Below, in pieces: positions 1 to 4,627 of a stretch of DNA of 10,900 nt. Under the pieces are notes generated by a model. The model saw nothing but the letters and a program-made list of their open reading frames with translations. It ran no database searches and was not told the origin of the DNA. Location of the stretch: positions 1-10,900 of the forward strand of contig CAJYKO010000163.1 of the NCBI GenBank assembly GCA_913775215.1, given 5' to 3'. Numbering within the stretch: position 1 is the first letter of the stretch; every line of letters begins with the position of its first letter. A program made the translations under genes and the position numbers. This DNA is from an uncultured Devosia sp. (GTDB taxonomy: Bacteria > Pseudomonadota > Alphaproteobacteria > Rhizobiales > Devosiaceae).

Positions 1-57
1 CACCGGCCCGATAGAAACGTCATGGGCCAAAAGATTGCAAGAGGGGCACGGTTGGGC

Positions 58-105
58 CCGGGCAATGTTTGGGCTGGACTTTGCCGCACCGTCACAATTG
101 CCCGG
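58..105. terminator. Inverted repeat after the cluster, possible terminator (weak)
   Basis: Two perfect 9-base arms, CCGGGCAAT (58-66) and ATTGCCCGG (97-105), are separated by 30 bases and lie 11 bases beyond the stop codon of the last permease gene. On the plus strand the right arm is followed by TTTTA, which suits a terminator for a rightward transcript entering from the left edge. On the minus strand, the strand of the sugar cluster, no T-run follows, so it would be a poor intrinsic terminator for that operon. The long loop weakens the case in both directions. Nothing else is recognisable in positions 1-115. Confidence 0.3.
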
Positions 106-115
106 TTTTATTGCC

Positions 116-1000
116 TCATCCCTTAACACCGGCCGAGAGCATGATCGCCTGCGTCACGCGGCGCTGGAAGATCAGATAGACCACCGCCACCGGCAGGCCC
201 GCCACGACCGCCGAGGCCATGAGCTTGCCATAGACGATGCCATAGGCGTCTTTCACCTGCGTGATGCCCACTGGCACGGTCATAGTCGCCTCCCCGGTCG
301 CCGCCAGGAAGGGCCAAAGAAAGCTGTTCCAGGCGCCGATAAAGGTGATGATGGCAAGCGAAGCCGTGACGCCCCAATTCATTGGCAGATAGATGCGAAA
401 GAGGATTTTGAGATGCCCCGCAGAATCCATCTGCGCCGCCTCGCGAAACTCCTTGGGCACGCTATCGAAAAACTGCTTGTAGACGATGATCACCACCGGA
501 ACGATCAGCTGCGGCAGGATGATCCCGGCCCAGGTATTGAGGAGCTTGAACTGGGCCATCAGCACGAAGTGGTTCACGATCAGCGCCTGCATCGGCACCA
601 TGAAGCACGCCAGGATCAGCACATAGATCACCCGCCGTCCGGGGAAATCGAGCTGGCTCAGCGCATAGGCGCAGCCCGCCGAGGAGACGATCACCAGGGC
701 AGTGATGATGAGCGAGGTCACCATCGAGTTGACGTACCAGATGCCGATATTGGTGTTGTTCCAGATGTGGATATAGCTGTCGAACGTAACCCGGTTGGGG
801 ATCAGCGAATTGCTCCCCGAGATCACTTCGCCATCGGGCTTGATCGAGGTGATCACCGCCCAATAGATCGGGAAGAACGAGGCGAGCGCGACAAGAATGG
901 TGATCGCCGTCAGTGCGAGCCCGATCATGTCGATGGGGCCATCGCCTCGGCTGCGTGCAGCGGCTACTGCCTCGCGATTGGTAAGGGCTTCGGCGCTCAT
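116..1000 (-). CDS. Sugar ABC transporter permease, MalG/LacG type
   Basis: This 294-residue inner-membrane protein is one half of the translocation channel of a carbohydrate importer (binding-protein-dependent transport family, MalG/UgpE-like). About six hydrophobic segments are visible, beginning near residues 26-50, after a short cytoplasmic N-terminus. The cytoplasmic EAA loop that docks on the ATPase is at residues 187-206: EAAQMDSAG followed by IYLP. The usual glycine after the Asp is replaced by Ser-Ala-Gly, as in the partner permease. The ATG is preceded by GAGGTGAG and overlaps the upstream stop codon as ATGA (997-1000), so the two permeases are translationally coupled and probably made in equal amounts. 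It is the last gene of the cluster, ending in TGA at 116-118. The role as sugar permease is secure; the sugar is unknown. Confidence 0.93.
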   Translation of the reverse strand: MSAEALTNREAVAAARSRGDGPIDMIGLALTAITILVALASFFPIYWAVITSIKPDGEVISGSNSLIPNRVTFDSYIHIWNNTNIGIWYVNSMVTSLIITALVIVSSAGCAYALSQLDFPGRRVIYVLILACFMVPMQALIVNHFVLMAQFKLLNTWAGIILPQLIVPVVIIVYKQFFDSVPKEFREAAQMDSAGHLKILFRIYLPMNWGVTASLAIITFIGAWNSFLWPFLAATGEATMTVPVGITQVKDAYGIVYGKLMASAVVAGLPVAVVYLIFQRRVTQAIMLSAGVKG

Positions 1001-1878
1001 TTCTCACCTCGCGCCCGCAGGACTTGGTACTGCAGCACTGACAGAACAATGATCATCAGGAACAGCAGCATGGCGGCCGTCGCTGCCTCGCCGCCCTTGT
1101 TCTGCTGGAAGGCCAGCTTATAGACATATTGAACCAGCGTGATCGTCGCATCCTGCCGCCCGCCGATCGAGAACAGATAGACTTGATCGAAAATCTTGAG
1201 CTGCGCGATGAGCTGGATGGTCAGCACCAGCGCCGTCACCGGCCAGATCAGCGGCCAGGTAATTCTTTGGAACTGCCGCCAGCGCCCCGCACTATCGAGC
1301 GACGCCGCTTCGTAAATTTCGGGCGAGATATTCCGCAGGCCAGCGATGAACAACAGGATATTGAACCCCATGGTCCACCAGAGGGTGACGAAGGCGACCG
1401 TGGGCATGAAGAGCGGAATGGTGCGCGTCAGCGAGATCGGCTTGCCACCATTAAAGAGCGCGACGAGCCCCTGCACGAGGCCATATTGCACGTCGATGAT
1501 CCAGTTCCAGGTGAGGAACACCACCGAAACCGGCAGGATATAGGGCAGGAAGAAGCAGGCGAGCACAAAGCCCTGCACCGGGCCCTTGAGCCGGTTCACC
1601 GCCATGGCGATGACAAGGGAAACGAGCGTATTTGGAATGACCGTCAGCAACACGAAATAGGCCGTGTTCCAGAACGCTTGGTGAAAGAGCTTATGGGTGA
1701 GGATTTTGACGTAATTGTCCCAGCCCACCCAATCGCCCGTCCCGATCAACGGCGCCTTAGTGAAGCTGAGCATGGCCATCTGGATCGTCGGCCAGACGAA
1801 CAAGACCCCATAGATGAGCACGAACGGGCCCACCAGGATCAGCGCCACCAGATATTCCTGCCGTTTGTCCCTGAGCAT
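997..1878 (-). CDS. Sugar ABC transporter permease, MalF/LacF type
   Basis: This 293-residue inner-membrane protein is the second channel subunit (MalF/UgpA-like). Hydrophobic segments start near residues 9-30, and five or so more follow. The EAA loop lies at about residues 190-209, EAASLDSAG ending in ITWP instead of the commoner IxLP. The frame stays open for 18 more codons upstream (to 1932), but that stretch is the stem-loop region. The chosen ATG at 1876-1878 has AAGG seven bases upstream and gives the typical MLRDKRQEYL start followed by the first membrane helix. It follows the binding-protein gene after 65 bases containing a strong hairpin, and overlaps the next permease by 4 bases. 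The start choice is fairly firm, the function firm, the substrate unknown. Confidence 0.93.
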   Translation of the reverse strand: MLRDKRQEYLVALILVGPFVLIYGVLFVWPTIQMAMLSFTKAPLIGTGDWVGWDNYVKILTHKLFHQAFWNTAYFVLLTVIPNTLVSLVIAMAVNRLKGPVQGFVLACFFLPYILPVSVVFLTWNWIIDVQYGLVQGLVALFNGGKPISLTRTIPLFMPTVAFVTLWWTMGFNILLFIAGLRNISPEIYEAASLDSAGRWRQFQRITWPLIWPVTALVLTIQLIAQLKIFDQVYLFSIGGRQDATITLVQYVYKLAFQQNKGGEAATAAMLLFLMIIVLSVLQYQVLRARGEK

Positions 1879-1885
1879 TTTTACA

Positions 1886-1935
1886 CCTTCCCGCCCCTGT
1901 GCAGTGGGAGGGGTACGGGCGCAAGCCCGCACCCC
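1886..1935 (-). promoter_or_regulatory. Intercistronic stem-loop with possible alternative pairing near the permease ribosome site
   Basis: In the minus-strand transcript, 11-base arms at 1935-1925 and 1920-1910 form a GC-rich hairpin with one G-U pair and a four-base loop UUGC. It begins 8 bases after the binding-protein stop codon. No U-run follows, so it is not a standard terminator. Such hairpins after a binding-protein gene are known to protect the upstream message and lower expression of the permeases. The 3' arm, CCCG-UA-CCCC, could instead pair with GGGGCGGG (1897-1890), which directly abuts the AAGG ribosome site (1889-1886) of the permease. The hairpin is seen directly; the switching idea is inference. 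Confidence 0.55.
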
Positions 1936-1943
1936 ATGCTCGA

Positions 1944-3218
1944 TTAAAGCTGCCCGTTCAAATCATCCCGCATCTGCACGGCGGCATCTGCAGGCTCGAT
2001 TTCACCCGTGGTGGCTGGATTGATGAAATTGCTCCACGCATCGCCAAGCGGCGCGGCGGGACCGGCGAGCACGGTGCGCGGGTCGAACACGGCCGTATCG
2101 GCAAACCCTGCATAATCGGACTGCGGCTTCAGCGCCTGGAATTCGGCGCTTTCACGCACCGCGTTGAACGCCGGGATATGGCCCGCGCCGGCCCAGTCAA
2201 GCGAGTGCTGGTCCATCCAGGCGATCACCTTCATTACCGCCGCGCGCTTTTCGGCGTCGGCTTCCTTGCCGGCATTGGCCGGAATGACGAAAGCATGCGA
2301 GTCAGACCATGCGGCCTTGGTCTCGAACAGCGTCGGCAGTTCGACCGCACCCCATTCGAAGAGTTCCCCCTTGGCATGGAGATCGACCATGGTCGGGATT
2401 TCCCAATTGCCCATGATGAAGAACGGCGACTGGCCCGAGGTAAAGAGAGCAAGCGCCGCCGGGCTTTCGACCTGAGCCGGCGTATAACCGCTATCGACCC
2501 AGCCCTTCACCACTTCAATGGCATTGGTGAGCTTGGTGACGTCCTCGTCCGTCGGGAAGAAACCGCCCGCGGCCTCGTCGAACATCGTCCCGCCCTGCTG
2601 GCCAAACAGCGAATAGATCGTGCGGTAGCGATCGCCCGTCGGGGTCGAGATGCCGTATTTCCCGTCCTTGGTGAAATCAGCCAGGATCTTGTTGAAGTTC
2701 TCAAGCCCATCGAGGCCCTTCGGCAGCCCATCGTCGCCGATGAGGCCAGCTTCGGCGAGCATGTCCTTGTTATAATAGAGAATGAGCCCGTGCTGATCGA
2801 ACGGTACGGCATAGCGCGTGCCATCGACCTTGCCGGCATCCGACGCAGCCGTCGTAAAGTCCGCATCGGAAATCCCGGCGCCCGACATATCCTCGTCGGT
2901 GATCTCGCTCAGCGTGCCGCTATCGACGGCGAGCGGAATGCGGCTCAAGTGATAAGTCGCGATATCGGGCCCTTCCCCGATCGCTGCCGAGGTCTGGAGC
3001 TTGGTATAGAACGGCGTGCCCCATTCGAGCGTCGTGTTCTCGATGGTGATTTCGCCTTGGTGCTCGGTGTTGAATTGGTCGATCAGCGCCTTCATGCGCA
3101 CGCCGTCGCCGCCGGCGAGAAAATCCCACCAGACCACATTCTGCTGGGCCGCAGCGGCATGGGTCAGCGCCATCAGCGCCGTCGACACCAAAGCCAGTCG
3201 CTTCAAAGTCTGTTTCAT
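1944..3218 (-). CDS. Periplasmic sugar-binding protein of the ABC importer (family 1, UgpB/MalE-like)
   Basis: This 424-residue exported solute-binding protein should capture the sugar in the periplasm and deliver it to the two permeases. The N-terminus is a classic Sec signal peptide: MKQTLKR, a hydrophobic stretch at residues 8-18, and a likely cleavage after THAAAA (residue 24). The mature protein starts QQNVVWWDF and continues with the family pattern GxxxxxALIDQFN, then TKL, GPDI (periplasmic lobe 1), YAVPFDQHG, LYYNKDML and GQSPFFIMGNWE. No lipobox is seen, so it is soluble, not a lipoprotein. The frame extends to an ATG at 3254, but the ATG at 3216-3218 has GGAGG at the right distance and starts the signal peptide. 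It lies between the ATPase and permease genes with hairpins on both sides. Family membership is secure; the ligand is not readable. Confidence 0.93.
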   Translation of the reverse strand: MKQTLKRLALVSTALMALTHAAAAQQNVVWWDFLAGGDGVRMKALIDQFNTEHQGEITIENTTLEWGTPFYTKLQTSAAIGEGPDIATYHLSRIPLAVDSGTLSEITDEDMSGAGISDADFTTAASDAGKVDGTRYAVPFDQHGLILYYNKDMLAEAGLIGDDGLPKGLDGLENFNKILADFTKDGKYGISTPTGDRYRTIYSLFGQQGGTMFDEAAGGFFPTDEDVTKLTNAIEVVKGWVDSGYTPAQVESPAALALFTSGQSPFFIMGNWEIPTMVDLHAKGELFEWGAVELPTLFETKAAWSDSHAFVIPANAGKEADAEKRAAVMKVIAWMDQHSLDWAGAGHIPAFNAVRESAEFQALKPQSDYAGFADTAVFDPRTVLAGPAAPLGDAWSNFINPATTGEIEPADAAVQMRDDLNGQL

Positions 3219-3239
3219 ATTTTCCTCCCAAACATGCCC

Positions 3240-3281
3240 AATGCATGCATTCATCCAGCCGGGGATTGTTGTTGTCCCGGC
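3240..3281 (-). promoter_or_regulatory. Palindromic leader before the binding-protein gene
   Basis: The 74-base gap between the ATPase stop and the binding-protein start holds two dyads. AATGCATGCATT (3240-3251) is a perfect 12-base palindrome just upstream of the ribosome binding site. GCCGGG (3281-3276 in the transcript) pairs with CCCGGC (3263-3258) around a 12-base loop. On the transcript they may fold as two small hairpins. No U-run follows either, so they may adjust stability or translation of the binding-protein message. The palindromes are directly visible; any function is a guess. Confidence 0.35.
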
Positions 3282-3292
3282 GGAAACTCTCC

Positions 3293-4375
3293 TCAGTTGG
3301 CGTGATAGGCCCGCCCGTCGGCATCGAAGAGATGCACCGCCGAGCCGTCCACCTTGAGCCGCACCGGCTGCCCCGCTTCGAGGGTCGACTTACCGATATC
3401 GTCGCCAACAACCACCGTGCCGTCTTCGAGCCGCGTATGAATGAGCGTCCGGTCCCCCAGCCGCTCCACCAGCGCAATGGTCCCGGCCACCTCGCCATCC
3501 GGTGCGACGCGCAGCGCATCGGGCCGCACGCCAAAGGTCAGCCCCTGCCCCAGGCTCGGCACGAGCGCGGTTGGAATGGTCGTCGGAATGCGGGTGCCCG
3601 CTGCCGTTACCACCACGCGCCCGCCCACATCGGCCAGCGCCGTCACCGGCAAAAAGTTCATCGAGGGCGAGCCGACAAAGGCCGCCACGAACCGGCTCGC
3701 GGGCTTGGAATAGACCTCCATCGGCGTGCCGATCTGTTCGACCTTCCGGTTGTTCATGACGACGATCCGGCTTGCCAGCGTCATCGCCTCGGTCTGGTCA
3801 TGGGTCACGAAAATCATCGTTGTGCCGATGCGCTGATGCAGTTGCGCCAGCTCGACACGCGTCCGCACCCGCAGGCCCGCATCGAGATTGGAAAGCGGCT
3901 CGTCGAGCAAAAACGCCTTGGGCTCGCGCACAATGGCCCGGCCAATAGCCACGCGCTGGCGCTGCCCACCCGAAAGCTGAGCCGGCCGCCGATCGAGCAG
4001 CGGCCCGATCTCAAGCATCCGCGCCGCTTCATCCACGCGCCGCGCAATTTCCGCCTTGTCGGTGCCGACATTTTCGAGCCCAAAGCTCATATTCTGGCGC
4101 ACCGTCATATGCGGATAGAGCGCATAATTCTGAAACACCATGGCCACCTCGCGCTGGTTCGGCGGCAGCTGGTCGACCCGCTTGTCCCCGATATGGATTT
4201 CCCCACCATTGACCGCCTCGAGCCCGGCGATCATCCGCAGTAAAGTCGATTTCCCACAACCCGACGGCCCGAGAAACACGATGAATTCGCCCGAGCGGAT
4301 ATGCATGCTGACGCTATCGAGCACCTGCACGGCGCCATAGGACTTGCTGACATCCCGAAGGACGATATCGGCCAT
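3293..4375 (-). CDS. ABC transporter ATP-binding subunit of the sugar importer (UgpC/MalK/LacK type)
   Basis: This 360-residue cytoplasmic ATPase powers the importer. All ABC motifs are intact: Walker A GPSGCGKST at residues 36-44, Q-loop Gln82, signature LSGGQ at 134-138, Walker B FLLDEP at 155-160, D-loop SNLD at 162-165 and switch His192 in THDQTEA. The C-terminal third (about residues 235-360) is the regulatory TOBE-type domain found in MalK/UgpC proteins, with the GVRPDALRV pattern. The frame is open 19 codons further upstream, but MADIVLRDVSKSYG is the standard start and its ATG (4373-4375) is preceded by a near-perfect AAGGAGG seven bases upstream. It sits between the hydrolase gene, 251 bases upstream, and the binding-protein gene. 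The strong ribosome site may offset the repeat-rich leader. Function is sure; the sugar is unknown. Confidence 0.95.
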   Translation of the reverse strand: MADIVLRDVSKSYGAVQVLDSVSMHIRSGEFIVFLGPSGCGKSTLLRMIAGLEAVNGGEIHIGDKRVDQLPPNQREVAMVFQNYALYPHMTVRQNMSFGLENVGTDKAEIARRVDEAARMLEIGPLLDRRPAQLSGGQRQRVAIGRAIVREPKAFLLDEPLSNLDAGLRVRTRVELAQLHQRIGTTMIFVTHDQTEAMTLASRIVVMNNRKVEQIGTPMEVYSKPASRFVAAFVGSPSMNFLPVTALADVGGRVVVTAAGTRIPTTIPTALVPSLGQGLTFGVRPDALRVAPDGEVAGTIALVERLGDRTLIHTRLEDGTVVVGDDIGKSTLEAGQPVRLKVDGSAVHLFDADGRAYHAN

Positions 4376-4430
4376 CTCTTTCCTCCTTGTGGCGAAGCCG
4401 TCGGCTCTCCGGCCAATCGGCTCCTTCTGC

Positions 4431-4481
4431 ACCTCTCCCTTCGGGGGAGAGGTCGACGCGTAGCGGCGGGTGAGGGGGCCT
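4431..4481 (+). repeat. RIME-like intergenic palindromic repeat, unit A
   Basis: Arms ACCTCTCCC (4431-4439) and GGGAGAGGT (4445-4453) form a 9-bp stem around TTCGG. A CG-rich stretch and the end signature GGTGAGGGGGCCT follow. The layout, a CTCTCC hairpin plus a second GC-rich part ending in TGAGGGG, matches the mosaic palindromic elements scattered between genes in Rhizobium and relatives (RIME). Assignment to that family is by memory of the pattern, not by search. Units B and C nearby share the same plan. Confidence 0.75.
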
Positions 4482-4501
4482 GTAATCCCCTACCTCCCGA
4501 A

Positions 4502-4549
4502 GCCCCCTCATCCGGCGCTGCGCGCCACCTTCCCCCCAAGAGGGAGAAG
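4502..4549 (-). repeat. RIME-like intergenic palindromic repeat, unit B (inverted)
   Basis: This unit has the same two-palindrome plan as unit A but in the opposite orientation. It opens with GCCCCCTCA (4502-4510), the exact complement of TGAGGGGGC at 4471-4479 in unit A. GGCGC-TGC-GCGCC (4514-4526) is a 5-bp stem with a 3-base loop. CTTCCCCCC and GGGAGAAG (ending at 4549) form the outer hairpin, with one G-U pair on the minus strand. Units A and B therefore face each other and could form a larger stem. Confidence 0.7.
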
Positions 4550-4574
4550 AATGGCCCGGCGCTCGCCTCTTATT

Positions 4575-4627
4575 CCTCTCTCTCGGGGAGAGGTGGCTCC
4601 GCGAAGCGGAGTCGGTGAGGGGGGCCT
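4575..4627 (+). repeat. RIME-like intergenic palindromic repeat, unit C
   Basis: This unit has the same orientation as unit A. CCTCTC (4575-4580) pairs with GAGAGG (4588-4593), and the stem extends by two pairs including a T-G. A second hairpin pairs GGCTCCGC (4595-4602) with GCGGAGTC (4606-4613) around GAA. It ends in GGTGAGGGGGGCCT, which runs into the hydrolase stop codon (4627-4629), so the unit begins at the very 3' end of that gene. All three units lie inside the presumed polycistronic message and would appear there as stable hairpins. Confidence 0.7.

Noticed and set aside
35..1123. Long plus-strand open frame opposite the second permease
   Set aside because: Rich in Arg, His and Asp with no recognisable motif, lying antisense to a clear permease; a shadow of high-GC codon use.
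1879..1932. Longer N-terminus for the first permease (start at 1932)
   Set aside because: The added residues come from the hairpin region and lack a ribosome site; the internal ATG at 1878 has a well-spaced one.
3219..3254. Longer N-terminus for the binding protein (start at 3254)
   Set aside because: It would put 12 residues before a textbook signal peptide; the ATG at 3218 has GGAGG upstream.
1899..4243. Long plus-strand open frames opposite the binding-protein and ATPase genes
   Set aside because: Low-complexity Arg/His/Glu-rich translations without family features; the minus-strand genes explain the codon pattern.
4431..4627. CRISPR-like array or rho-independent terminator in the repeat block
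   Set aside because: Units are palindromic mosaics in alternating orientation without equal spacers, and no T-run follows the hairpins on the minus strand.
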